From Flavobacterium piscisymbiosum (lineage in GTDB: Bacteria > Bacteroidota > Bacteroidia > Flavobacteriales > Flavobacteriaceae): 64,000 nucleotides of DNA. The notes below the pieces were generated by a model. The model searched no databases and was not told the origin of the DNA. It saw only the letters and a list, made by a program, of their open reading frames with translations. The translations under genes and the position numbers were made by a program. Of the stretch, positions 9,766 through 17,615 are shown piece by piece. Position 1 is the stretch's first letter, and every line of letters starts with the position of its first letter. The stretch lies in contig NZ_JAJJMM010000001.1 in assembly GCF_020905295.1 (NCBI RefSeq), positions 1,426,001-1,490,000 on the forward strand, given 5' to 3'.

Positions 9766-10275
9766 TTATTTCTTAGATTCTTTGTATAAAGGTACTGCTG
9801 AGCAAGCTTCGCCGTACATAATACTTCTTGCAAAAGGTTGCAGGTAAGTTGCGGCTAAAATATAAGCGCGCGTTGGTACTGGTTTTTTCGAACAGCCTTT
9901 TACAATTACCGGTTTGTTTTTGTATTCAGAATAATCAAGTTTGCTTAAAATCTCTTCATATAAACTTGCATCTAAATCTTCGATCGTTCCGTTGACTACT
10001 TTTTTTGCATAAGGTGCCAATTGAATCGCTACCAGAATAGAAGACCAGGCAGGAACAATAGCATCTGTACTACAGTTTATAGCCACATATTGATCTTGAT
10101 ATTGCGACCAATCGTGATTTTTTAAGTGTTCTCTAAAGTCTTTTTCTTTTAATAAAAAACCTTCTAAAAGCCATTGCGAAATGTCAATTTGCACACGCGC
10201 TCCTTTTGGATAATAATCCTCAAGATCAAAAACTTCTAAGGCACTATTGGCAACTTTATTGATGATTTCTTCCAT
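9766..10275 (-). CDS. DUF2480 family protein
   Basis: A 169-residue cytoplasmic protein matching DUF2480, a family confined to Bacteroidota and regularly found beside suf genes. Visible conserved pieces are VQIDISQWLLEGFLLKEKDFR (about 28-48), STDAIVPAWSSILVA (about 69-83) and GCSKKPVPTRAYI (about 126-138). No enzyme motif can be assigned. A role in Fe-S assembly or in support of the downstream barrel protein is only inferred from conserved position. It is followed downstream, after about 80 bp, by DUF3078. Confidence 0.8.
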   Translation of the reverse strand: MEEIINKVANSALEVFDLEDYYPKGARVQIDISQWLLEGFLLKEKDFREHLKNHDWSQYQDQYVAINCSTDAIVPAWSSILVAIQLAPYAKKVVNGTIEDLDASLYEEILSKLDYSEYKNKPVIVKGCSKKPVPTRAYILAATYLQPFARSIMYGEACSAVPLYKESKK

Positions 10276-10284
10276 TTTGTCTAG

Positions 10285-10340
10285 TTTTCAATTTTCAGTC
10301 ACAGTCACAGTGAAAAACTGAAAACTGAGACTGAAAACTG
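10285..10340. repeat. Simple ACAGT/AAACTG tandem repeat
   Basis: Short degenerate units (cagtcacagtcacagtg, aaaactgaaaactgagactg) between the DUF2480 and DUF59 genes. Similar AAACTG-rich stretches occur at 18975-18998 and 63366-63427. Confidence 0.55.
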
Positions 10341-10349
10341 TATACTTTT

Positions 10350-10673
10350 TTAAAGCATTCCTAATTCTAATTTTGCTTCTTCGCTCATTAAATCTTTACT
10401 CCACGGCGGATCGAAAGTAATTTCAACATCAACATCTTTAATGTTTTCGATTGTTTTTACTTTTTCTTCTACTTCTCTTGGTAAACTTTCCGCAACCGGA
10501 CAGTTAGGAGATGTTAATGTCATCAGAATTTTTACTTCGTAATCTGTATTTACCATTACGTCATAAATTAATCCTAACTCATATATGTCTACAGGAATCT
10601 CCGGATCGTAAATGCTTTTTAAAACTTTTACAATTGATTCTCCTAATTCGTTTGTGTCTATTTCTTGTTCCAT
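10350..10673 (-). CDS. DUF59 / SufT-like (MIP18 family) Fe-S assembly factor
   Basis: A 107-residue MIP18-family protein that in related systems helps mature Fe-S proteins. Characteristic motifs are YDPEIPVDIYELGLIYDV (about residues 22-39), LTSPNCPVAESLP (with the conserved Cys) and VEITFDPPWSKDLMSEEAK. I start at MEQEIDT (10673); the longer reading from 10721 begins in the repeat element at 10699-10816 and its first 16 residues (MNLYNLYGRKKTKNKK) look like translated repeat and A-tract. It sits between the repeat-bracketed GxxExxY gene and DUF2480. Annotated in relatives as SUF system assembly protein; family confident. Confidence 0.88.
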   Translation of the reverse strand: MEQEIDTNELGESIVKVLKSIYDPEIPVDIYELGLIYDVMVNTDYEVKILMTLTSPNCPVAESLPREVEEKVKTIENIKDVDVEITFDPPWSKDLMSEEAKLELGML

Positions 10674-10698
10674 TTTTTTGTTTTTTGTTTTTTTTCTA

Positions 10699-10816
10699 CC
10701 ATATAAGTTATATAAGTTCATTTAAATAATGTGCTTATATTTTCTCAGTTCAATATGGTTTTTCTTCTGTGTAATATTGACCAAAAAGCTTATAATTTCT
10801 TATATAACTTATATGG
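10699..10816. repeat. 118-bp palindromic-ended element, copy 1
   Basis: The ends are a perfect 18-bp inverted repeat (10699-10716 with 10799-10816), and a nested smaller pair lies inside (TCAATAT near 10750 with ATATTGA near 10774). It lies between the end of the GxxExxY gene (10836) and the start of the DUF59 gene. A diverged direct copy occurs at 11299-11417 on the other side of the GxxExxY gene, about 600 bp away. Confidence 0.85.
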
Positions 10817-10835
10817 TTTAATTTTTATTAACCCT

Positions 10836-11243
10836 TTAATCTTCTAGCCAGCGATATAATTCGTTGACATATGTTTTTTGTCCTTCGTGATAGATATTTG
10901 TCACGTTAAAATTTATCATTAATCCTATTGGGGACTTTAAAAGTTTCATATAAGACATCAGTTTAGCAATATGGACTGGTATAATATGATCAACAGCTTT
11001 TAATTCCAAAACCAGGCAATTTTCAATGAATAAATCACATCTTAAGTCTGATTCAAGTTCTAGACCTTTATACTCAACCGGAATTACCATTTCAGATTGA
11101 AAATTAATTCCTCTTAGAGATAATTCTTTAATCATACACTGATGATAAATATTTTCTAAAAGTCCAGCTCCGATATTTTTATGAACTTCAATTGCCGCGC
11201 CATTTAGCTTATAAATTAAATCAGTCAAATATTTCTTTGTCAT
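10836..11243 (-). CDS. GxxExxY protein (PD-(D/E)XK nuclease-like)
   Basis: A 135-residue member of the GxxExxY family, a stand-alone PD-(D/E)XK-fold protein of unknown function that is frequent and variably placed in flavobacterial genomes. The name motif is G27-L-L-E30-N-I-Y33. The predicted nuclease core is D70 and E80-L-K82 (RCDLFIENCLVLELKA). Both the metal-binding acidic residues and the lysine are intact, so it is not an obvious pseudogene. The gene is bracketed by direct copies of a ~118-bp repeat and interrupts the sufE-DUF59 gene order, which points to insertion as a cassette. Biochemical role unproven. Confidence 0.88.
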   Translation of the reverse strand: MTKKYLTDLIYKLNGAAIEVHKNIGAGLLENIYHQCMIKELSLRGINFQSEMVIPVEYKGLELESDLRCDLFIENCLVLELKAVDHIIPVHIAKLMSYMKLLKSPIGLMINFNVTNIYHEGQKTYVNELYRWLED

Positions 11244-11298
11244 TATGCTTTTTTTAGCAATAATAACAAATAAAAAAGAAAGATAAAACCTACTTTAA

Positions 11299-11417
11299 AA
11301 ATATAGGCGATATAAGTTCATTTAAATATTATGCTTATATTCTCTTAGTTCGATATGGCTTTTTTTTCTTTTAATAATTAACCAACAAGCTTATAATTTC
11401 TTATATAACTTATATGG
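11299..11417. repeat. 118-bp element, copy 2 (diverged left end)
   Basis: Direct copy of 10699-10816, roughly 85 percent identical by eye over 11311-11419. The right end keeps the full 18-bp arm (11400-11417); the left arm is decayed (13 of 18 positions match copy 1). It separates the GxxExxY gene from sufE. Confidence 0.8.
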
Positions 11418-11432
11418 TTAAAAATCGGCTAA

Positions 11433-11858
11433 TTAATTTCTGTTTTTAGCATCAAAAGCCAAAGCGTACATTTTGATATTTTTTATCATCGAAACCAATC
11501 CGTTTGCGCGAGTGGCAGATAAGTGTTCTTTTAAACCAATTTCATCAATAAATTCAGTATCAGCTTTTATAATGTCTTCTGCTTTTTGATTAGAGAAAGC
11601 GCGGATTAAAATGGCGATAATTCCTTTGGTTAAAATCGCATCACTATCTGCAGTGAAAACAATTTTATCGTCTTTTTGTTCGCCTTGTAACCAAACTTTC
11701 GATTGACAGCCTTTGATTAAATTCTCTTCGGTTTTGTATTCTTCTTTGATCAACGGAAGACTTTTTCCTAATTCGATGATGTACTCATAACGTTGCATCC
11801 AATCGTCGAACATCGAGAATTCGTCTATTATTTCGTTTTGTATTTCTTTTATTGTCAT
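11433..11858 (-). CDS. sufE: SufE, cysteine desulfuration protein
   Basis: Sulfur acceptor that takes persulfide from SufS and passes it to the SufBCD scaffold. 141 residues, the usual SufE length. The conserved active-site segment LIKGCQSKVWL carries the acceptor cysteine at about residue 51; SLPLIKEEYKTEENLIKGCQ upstream is also family-typical. The gene starts 2 bp from the stop of the lipoprotein gene at 11861, and so is in the sufS transcript. Confidence 0.95.
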   Translation of the reverse strand: MTIKEIQNEIIDEFSMFDDWMQRYEYIIELGKSLPLIKEEYKTEENLIKGCQSKVWLQGEQKDDKIVFTADSDAILTKGIIAILIRAFSNQKAEDIIKADTEFIDEIGLKEHLSATRANGLVSMIKNIKMYALAFDAKNRN

Positions 11859-11860
11859 AA

Positions 11861-12286
11861 TTATTCTTTCGTGAAATCTACCAGCAAATTTACCAATTTT
11901 TCTATTTCCTTTGGAGGATAACCATTGTCGAAACCTGGCGTTTCGTAGATTTTCTGATTCTGAACTATTTTTAAATTTCCAATTGCGGCACCGTCGTAAA
12001 AACGTTTTTCAGTAGGTCCTTTCAATGTTGGAATACTTTCTAAATTAATTTTTGAAAACTCTGCTACAATCTCTTTCCATTTAGCATCGCTAATTTTTGT
12101 TACTACTGGTTGTGTGTTTTTACCATTGGTAACAGAAACTGTTTTATTTTGAACTACTATCAATTTATAAAGGCCTCTCGAAACAGCCGAATATTCCATT
12201 TGTGTTGATGTCATATCGCTGGTTTTTTGGCTTGAGCAACTTGTTCCGATGAAAATCGTTAAGAGCAATAAAGATAATATTCGCAT
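11861..12286 (-). CDS. Small lipoprotein embedded between sufS and sufE
   Basis: A 141-residue lipoprotein: signal peptide with lipobox IFIGTSC (Cys17), then a single compact domain (LYKLIVVQNKTVSVTNG, PGFDNGYPPKEIEKLVNLL). No enzyme motif. It lies 7 bp after sufS and 2 bp before sufE, so it is almost certainly cotranscribed. An envelope lipoprotein inside a cytoplasmic Fe-S operon is odd, although similar small lipoproteins are seen at this position in relatives. Function unknown. Confidence 0.7.
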   Translation of the reverse strand: MRILSLLLLTIFIGTSCSSQKTSDMTSTQMEYSAVSRGLYKLIVVQNKTVSVTNGKNTQPVVTKISDAKWKEIVAEFSKINLESIPTLKGPTEKRFYDGAAIGNLKIVQNQKIYETPGFDNGYPPKEIEKLVNLLVDFTKE

Positions 12287-12293
12287 AATTTTT

Positions 12294-13508
12294 TTAGCTT
12301 AACATGGTTTTTGCTTTCTTCACCGCTTCAACCATTACATCAATTTCTTCTATTGTATTGTAGAAAGAAAATGAAGCACGGATCGTTCCGGGAATGCAGA
12401 AAAAGTTCATGATGGGTTGTGCACAATGATGTCCGGTTCTAACGGCAATTCCTAATTTATCGATAATAGAACCAATATCGTAAGGATGAATTCCGTCTAT
12501 ATTAAACGAAACTACAGAAGCTTTATTTTTTCCTGTTCCGTAAATTTTTAAACCTTCAATTTCTAAAAGACGTTTTGTAGCATGTTCTAATAATGCTTCT
12601 TCTTGTTTCTGAATATTATCAAAACCTATGTTGTTTAAATAATCAACAGCGGTTCCTAAAACAATTCCGCCGGCAATATTTGGAGTTCCGGCTTCAAATT
12701 TATGAGGAAGATCAGCATAAGTCGTTTTCTCGAAAGTAACTTCTTTGATCATTTCTCCGCCACCCTGATAAGGAGGCAATTTGTTTAGCCATTCTTCTTT
12801 TCCATATAAAATTCCGGTTCCGGTTGGACCACACATTTTATGCCCGGAAAAAGCATAAAAATCACAATCTAAATCCTGAACATCCGGTTTTAAATGCGGA
12901 ACAGCCTGCGCGCCATCGATCAAAACAGCAGCGCCAACGGCGTGTGCTTTTTCGATCATATATTTGATAGGATTGATGATTCCTAATGCGTTCGAAATAT
13001 GATTTACCGTTACCACTTTTGTTTTTTCTGAAAGTAAAGCATCAAAAGCTTCCATAATCAGTTCACCGTTTTCATTCATCGGAATAACTTTTAGCGTTGC
13101 TCCGGTTTTTTCGCATAACATTTGCCAAGGCACAATATTGCTATGATGCTCTAAAGAAGAAACCACAACTTCGTCGCCAGGTTTTAATATAGATGCAAAA
13201 CCGTTGGTTACTAAATTGATTCCGTGCGTTGTTCCTGAAGTAAAAAGTACTTCGTGAGAAAACTTAGCATTGATATGATGTTGGATTTTTACTCTTGAAA
13301 TTTCGTAAGCATCAGTTGCCAATTGACTTAGTGTGTGAACACCACGGTGAATATTGGCATTTATTTCCTGATAATATGTCGCGATCGCATCGATCACAAT
13401 TTGTGGTTTTTGTGAGGTTGCTCCGTTATCGAAATATACCAATGGTTTTCCGTTTACTTTTTCCGAAAGGATCGGAAAATCAGCTCTTATTTTTTGGATG
13501 TCTAACAT
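12294..13508 (-). CDS. sufS: SufS, cysteine desulfurase
   Basis: PLP enzyme that converts L-cysteine to alanine and an enzyme-bound persulfide for Fe-S assembly. 404 residues, normal for group II desulfurases. Visible landmarks are YFDNGATSQKP near residue 25, SLEHHSNIVPW near 120, the PLP lysine in FSGHKMCGPTGTGILYG (K about 224), and the mobile-loop cysteine in VRTGHHCAQP (C about 361). First gene of a minus-strand unit sufS-lipoprotein-sufE. Separated from sufD by about 4.1 kb of plus-strand accessory genes. Confidence 0.96.
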   Translation of the reverse strand: MLDIQKIRADFPILSEKVNGKPLVYFDNGATSQKPQIVIDAIATYYQEINANIHRGVHTLSQLATDAYEISRVKIQHHINAKFSHEVLFTSGTTHGINLVTNGFASILKPGDEVVVSSLEHHSNIVPWQMLCEKTGATLKVIPMNENGELIMEAFDALLSEKTKVVTVNHISNALGIINPIKYMIEKAHAVGAAVLIDGAQAVPHLKPDVQDLDCDFYAFSGHKMCGPTGTGILYGKEEWLNKLPPYQGGGEMIKEVTFEKTTYADLPHKFEAGTPNIAGGIVLGTAVDYLNNIGFDNIQKQEEALLEHATKRLLEIEGLKIYGTGKNKASVVSFNIDGIHPYDIGSIIDKLGIAVRTGHHCAQPIMNFFCIPGTIRASFSFYNTIEEIDVMVEAVKKAKTMLS

Positions 13509-13533
13509 GTCTTATTTAGAAAAATTCTATCTA

Positions 13534-13541
13534 CAAAAGTA
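13534..13541 (-). promoter_or_regulatory. -7 promoter element for sufS
   Basis: Minus-strand TACTTTTG fits TAnnTTTG. A TTG (plus-strand CAA at 13566-13568) lies 24 nt upstream, slightly long for the usual 17-23. This promoter would let sufS be expressed independently of sufABCD, as its physical separation requires. Confidence 0.5.
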
Positions 13542-13729
13542 CTAAAACTAAATTGGTTTACCCATCAAAACTATAATTTCCTTTTATGGTACTATCAATC
13601 GAAGGTTTGAATATTGATTCTGTAAAATTAAGTTACGTTTTGTAAATAATTTGAATTCAAAATGTGAATTGGATGCTAAAATCGTGAGCATAAATTATTT
13701 ATATTGCAGTAAAAATATCTTTTAAGAAT

Positions 13730-15076
13730 ATGAAAAAAATCATCAGGTTACTGGCACTTGTTTTACTGATTGTAATTTTTTATTTTGGATTTACCACTTA
13801 TCCAAAGCTTGAATTGATCTCTGGCTTTTCGGCCAAAAGTATTGCCTCGGGACATTTTTTAGATCATCGATCGAAAGAATTGATTGAAAAAGGTGATAAT
13901 GATATTAAGTTAATGGATTTGGCAACAAATACAATTGATGAAGCCGGAAAATTTGCGACATCTTCTGTTTATGGTTTAAAAGAAAGAAAAGCCATTTACC
14001 GCGAAGGTTTAGGAGCCACTTTAATAGATGATGATTATGATATTTCGAAACCGTATTTATTGCCTAAAAGAGCAAAATCTAAGGCCTTGCCTTTTCCTTA
14101 CGGAAATATTGATCCGAAAGATACGGTGTTCTCAAATATTGACTATTCGAAACTGAAAAAAGCAGTTGATGATTCTTTCGATAAAAACGGAGGAAAAGCA
14201 AAACGTACGCGTGCCGTTGTCGTTTTATACAAAGATAAATTAATTGCGGAACAATATGATACGGGTTTCAATAAAAATAGTAAAATTTTAGGTTGGTCGA
14301 TGACCAAAAGTATCACCAATTCTGCTTTTGGAGTTTTGGCCAAACAAGGAAAAATTGATATTTACAAACCTGCGCCAATTGCAGAATGGCAAAATGATGA
14401 TCGTAAAATCATTACTATAAATGATTTGCTACATATGAATTCGGGTTTAGAATGGGAAGAGAATTACAGCAAAATTTGTGACGCGACAATAATGCTTTTT
14501 CAATCTGGAGATATGGCAAAAGTACAGCGCGAAAAACCGGCCCAGTTTAAGCCGAACACACATTGGAATTATTCGTCAGGAACAACCAATTTATTATCCG
14601 GAATTTTAAAAAGTCAGTTTAAAACACAACAGGAATATCTTGATTTCTGGTACAGTGCCGTAATCGATAAAATAGGAATGAATTCGATGATTGTTGAGCA
14701 AGATATGGCAGGAACATTTGTTGGTTCGTCATATGCGTGGGCAACGGCGCGAGATTGGTCAAAATTTGGATTGTTATACCTGCACAAAGGAAATTGGAAA
14801 GGAGAACAAATTCTGGATGAAAGCTGGGTAAAATATTCTGCAACGCCAACAAATACTTCTAAAGGAGCATACGGAGCACAATTTTGGCTAAACGCCGGAG
14901 GAAAATTTCCAGATGTTCCTCGTGACATGTTTTATTGCAGCGGATATCAGGGGCAAATGGTGGCGATTATTCCATCATTAGATATGGTAATTGTGAGAAT
15001 GGGTTTGAAAGAAGAAGATCAGGGATTTGATTTTAATGGGTTTTTGAAAGGGATAATTGGTAGTGTGAAGAAATAA
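13730..15076 (+). CDS. Serine hydrolase, class C beta-lactamase / penicillin-binding fold
   Basis: Exported 448-residue serine hydrolase. An N-terminal hydrophobic segment (residues about 5-22) acts as signal or membrane anchor. The SxxK motif is in GWSMTKSITNSAFG (S at about 189), and the YxN-type motif in HWNYSSGTTN (about 284). C-terminal pieces YGAQFWLNAGG and FYCSGYQGQMVAIIP are typical of the family annotated as 6-aminohexanoate-dimer hydrolase-like. The substrate cannot be read from sequence. It reads opposite to the suf genes and sits between sufS and the kinase cassette, so it belongs to the inserted block. Confidence 0.85.
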   Translation: MKKIIRLLALVLLIVIFYFGFTTYPKLELISGFSAKSIASGHFLDHRSKELIEKGDNDIKLMDLATNTIDEAGKFATSSVYGLKERKAIYREGLGATLIDDDYDISKPYLLPKRAKSKALPFPYGNIDPKDTVFSNIDYSKLKKAVDDSFDKNGGKAKRTRAVVVLYKDKLIAEQYDTGFNKNSKILGWSMTKSITNSAFGVLAKQGKIDIYKPAPIAEWQNDDRKIITINDLLHMNSGLEWEENYSKICDATIMLFQSGDMAKVQREKPAQFKPNTHWNYSSGTTNLLSGILKSQFKTQQEYLDFWYSAVIDKIGMNSMIVEQDMAGTFVGSSYAWATARDWSKFGLLYLHKGNWKGEQILDESWVKYSATPTNTSKGAYGAQFWLNAGGKFPDVPRDMFYCSGYQGQMVAIIPSLDMVIVRMGLKEEDQGFDFNGFLKGIIGSVKK

Positions 15077-15125
15077 ATCTGTAATGCATTTCTTTCTTTT
15101 TGTATATTGCTCGAAATTTCTATTT

Positions 15126-15650
15126 ATGAGGTTATTTGAAAATATATATTTTATTGGTGGAATTCATGGAGTTGGAAAAGGAACTATTTGTAAAGAAATA
15201 ACATCTAGAACTAAATTAATTCATATAACTGCTAGTGAAGTTTTGAAGTGGAATGAAATTAGTTTATCAGAGAATAAATTAGTTACGAATATTTCTTCGA
15301 CTCAAGAAAGGTTAATTTATGGCTTAGAAAATTTAATAGAAGAAGATAAAGAATATTTACTTGACGGACATTTTTGTTTATTAAATTCATCTGGAATTCC
15401 ATGTAAAATTGATGAAGATCTTTTTGATCAAATCAATCCAAAAGCAGTCGCAATTGTAATTGATGATGTTAAAATAATTTCCAAAAGATTAGAATCGAGA
15501 GATGATAAAATTTATGAAATTAAAATTTTGAATGAATTACAACAAATGGAAATAGAATATGCAAAATATCTTTCAAAAAAGTATTGTATTCCCTACATTG
15601 AAATTATAGATAATAATTATGAACGGTTTTTAGATATTCTAAACAGATGA
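15126..15650 (+). CDS. P-loop kinase-like ATPase of the PIN-GNAT-ASCH cassette
   Basis: A 174-residue P-loop protein resembling adenylate/cytidylate-type kinases (AAA_17/AAA_33-like). Walker A is GGIHGVGKGT (residues 11-20); a Walker B-like stretch YLLDGHF follows near residue 80, and a basic lid segment RLESRDD near 122. I chose ATG 15126; the in-frame ATG at 15084 would add 14 residues and overlaps a -10-like TATATTG. The stop overlaps the next gene start (ATGA at 15647-15650), implying translational coupling. Very AT-rich codon use compared with the flanking suf genes suggests transfer. Substrate unknown: a nucleotide or RNA end is possible. Confidence 0.75.
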   Translation: MRLFENIYFIGGIHGVGKGTICKEITSRTKLIHITASEVLKWNEISLSENKLVTNISSTQERLIYGLENLIEEDKEYLLDGHFCLLNSSGIPCKIDEDLFDQINPKAVAIVIDDVKIISKRLESRDDKIYEIKILNELQQMEIEYAKYLSKKYCIPYIEIIDNNYERFLDILNR

Positions 15651-17167
15651 AAGTTTTATTAGACACAAACATTATTATTCATAGAGAAGCGAATAAAATT
15701 TACAAACCAGAAATTGGTCAACTTTTCAAGTGGATAGATAATCTTAAATATTCAAAATACATTCATCCTTTGACTGTTGAAGAATTAGAAAGATATAAAG
15801 ATCCAAAAGCTCTCGATACTATGAGTATTAAAATTGAGAGTTACAATTTACTTAAACATCAAGCTCCGTTAGGTGAAGAAATTCTAAAAATAAGTAAGAA
15901 AGTAGATAATCAAGAAAATGATATTAATGACACACAAATTCTAAACGAAGTTTATGAAGGTCGGGTTGATATTTTAATTTCAGAAGATAAAAAAATTCAC
16001 ACGAAGGCTAACTTGTTAGGTATAGCAGATAAAGTTTTTAAAATTCAAAATTTCTTAGAAAAGGTCATTTCTGAAAATCCTGAGCTGGTTGATTATAAAG
16101 TATTGGCTGTTAAGAAAGTTGATTTTGCAGATGTTGATATTAAAGATTCTTTTTTTGATAGTTTTAGAGAGGATTATATCGAGTTTAATAAATGGTTCAA
16201 TCGCAAAGCTGAAGAAAAATGCTACGTTTGCTATAGTGACAACAACTTAACGGCATTCTTGTTTGTAAAAATAGAAAATAATAACAGTGAAAGTTATTCA
16301 GAAATCACCCCAACTTTTGTTTCTAAAAAGCGCCTAAAAATTGGTACTTTAAAAGTTTCTAGTAATGGATATAAAATTGGCGAACGATTTTTGAAGACTA
16401 TTTTTGACAATTCGATGCAATATGGAATAGAAGAAATATATGTTACACTTTTTGCTAAAAGACCTGAACAAGAGCAACTTATAGAAATGCTTGAAGAGTG
16501 GGGATTCATATATCATGGAGTAAAAACTACTCAAAATGGAGATGAAAAAGTATACACAAGATCATTTGGAAAAAATATAGCTACAAATATTAAAAATCCT
16601 AAACTTACTTTTCCTTTCTTATCTAGGCAAACTGATAAATATATAATTAAAATTGAACCTCAATACCACACAGAACTTTTCCCTGATAGTATTAATACAA
16701 AAGAAGACAAAACAAAATATACCGAAAATGAACCTCATAGAAATCGAATTAGTAAAGTTTATATTTCTCATTCTCAAGATAGACAATTAAAATCAGGAGA
16801 TATAATAATCATATATCGTATGGGAGAAACTACACCTAAAAAATATTCTAGTACGGTAACCAGTATCTGTATTGTTGAAAATGTTCAAAATAATTTCGGA
16901 TCTTTTGAAGATTTTTTTAATGCATGTAACAGACGAACTATGATATCAAAAGAAGATTTAAAAGTTAGTTGGTGGGATAAATATCCGAATAACAGACCTT
17001 TCGTTGTAAACTTTTTATATGCGCATTCTTTGCCTACACCTAAACCAACTTTAGATGATTTAAATAGATTAGGAGTTATTCCAGATATATTGAATATGCC
17101 AAGAGGATTTATTAAAATAACTAATGACCAGTTTAATGATTTGATTAAATTTGCGTATAAATTATAA
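15647..17167 (+). CDS. PIN-GNAT-PUA-like fusion protein
   Basis: A 506-residue three-part protein. Residues 1-150 form a PIN ribonuclease domain with the acidic set D6 (LLDTN), E45/E46 (TVEELER), D95 (INDTQ) and D114 (ISEDKKI). Residues about 185-305 fit a GNAT acetyltransferase, with the acetyl-CoA loop region SSNGYKIGERFLKTIF (239-254) and a terminal GFIYHGVK strand. Residues about 330-460 contain a beta-rich PUA/EVE/ASCH-like part (LKSGDIIIIYRMG; TSICIVENV). PIN toxins cut RNA and several GNAT toxins acetylate charged tRNA, so an RNA-directed role is likely but inferred. It overlaps the kinase gene by 4 nt and is 3 bp from the ASCH gene. AT-rich like its partners. Confidence 0.78.
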   Translation: MKVLLDTNIIIHREANKIYKPEIGQLFKWIDNLKYSKYIHPLTVEELERYKDPKALDTMSIKIESYNLLKHQAPLGEEILKISKKVDNQENDINDTQILNEVYEGRVDILISEDKKIHTKANLLGIADKVFKIQNFLEKVISENPELVDYKVLAVKKVDFADVDIKDSFFDSFREDYIEFNKWFNRKAEEKCYVCYSDNNLTAFLFVKIENNNSESYSEITPTFVSKKRLKIGTLKVSSNGYKIGERFLKTIFDNSMQYGIEEIYVTLFAKRPEQEQLIEMLEEWGFIYHGVKTTQNGDEKVYTRSFGKNIATNIKNPKLTFPFLSRQTDKYIIKIEPQYHTELFPDSINTKEDKTKYTENEPHRNRISKVYISHSQDRQLKSGDIIIIYRMGETTPKKYSSTVTSICIVENVQNNFGSFEDFFNACNRRTMISKEDLKVSWWDKYPNNRPFVVNFLYAHSLPTPKPTLDDLNRLGVIPDILNMPRGFIKITNDQFNDLIKFAYKL

Positions 17168-17170
17168 ATT

Positions 17171-17554
17171 ATGAAAGTAGTACTATCAATTAAACCCCAA
17201 TATGCAAATAAAATATTTGACGGGACAAAAAAATTTGAGTTTAGAAAAGCTATTTTCAAAAATCAAAATGTAACATCAGTTTTGGTTTATGCTTCTTCGC
17301 CAGTACAAAAAGTAATTGGAGAATTTGAAATAGAGAAAATATTTAATCTCGACCTTAAAGAGCTTTGGGATAAAACCAAAGAATATTCAGGGATAACCGA
17401 AGATTATTTTTACGAATATTTTGAAAATAGACAGCAAGGTTTTGCTATTCAAATAAAAAATAAAAATAAATTTGAAGAACCTAAATGCTTAAAGGCTGAT
17501 TATAATTTAACACCTCCACAGTCATTTGCATACTGGTCAAATGAAAAAAGATAA
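17171..17554 (+). CDS. ASCH domain protein of the cassette
   Basis: A 127-residue stand-alone ASCH domain (PUA-like fold, associated with RNA or modified-nucleoside binding). The signature GxKxxExR is exact: G18-T-K20-K-F-E23-F-R25, preceded by the typical SIKPQYANKI. Starts 3 bp after the PIN-GNAT stop and ends just before a bidirectional terminator, so it closes the three-gene operon. E. coli YqfB, an ASCH protein, hydrolyses N4-acetylcytidine; pairing an ASCH with a GNAT therefore raises the possibility of opposed acetylation and deacetylation, which is my inference. Confidence 0.85.
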   Translation: MKVVLSIKPQYANKIFDGTKKFEFRKAIFKNQNVTSVLVYASSPVQKVIGEFEIEKIFNLDLKELWDKTKEYSGITEDYFYEYFENRQQGFAIQIKNKNKFEEPKCLKADYNLTPPQSFAYWSNEKR

Positions 17555-17561
17555 AAACAAA

Positions 17562-17596
17562 AAAAACCGATAAACTTTTAAAACTTATCGGTTTTT
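17562..17596. terminator. Bidirectional terminator between the cassette and sufD
   Basis: 12-bp perfect stem, 17562-17573 with 17585-17596, with an A run on one side and a T run on the other, so it works for the plus-strand cassette and for the minus-strand sufD transcript. Confidence 0.85.
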
Positions 17597-17615
17597 AATT
17601 TTTAAAATAGAAAAT

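Noticed and set aside
15084..15125. An upstream start for the kinase gene adding 14 residues
   Set aside because: The extra residues are hydrophobic and unrelated to the kinase fold, and the stretch contains a promoter-like TATATTG; ATG 15126 gives the expected short lead-in to Walker A.
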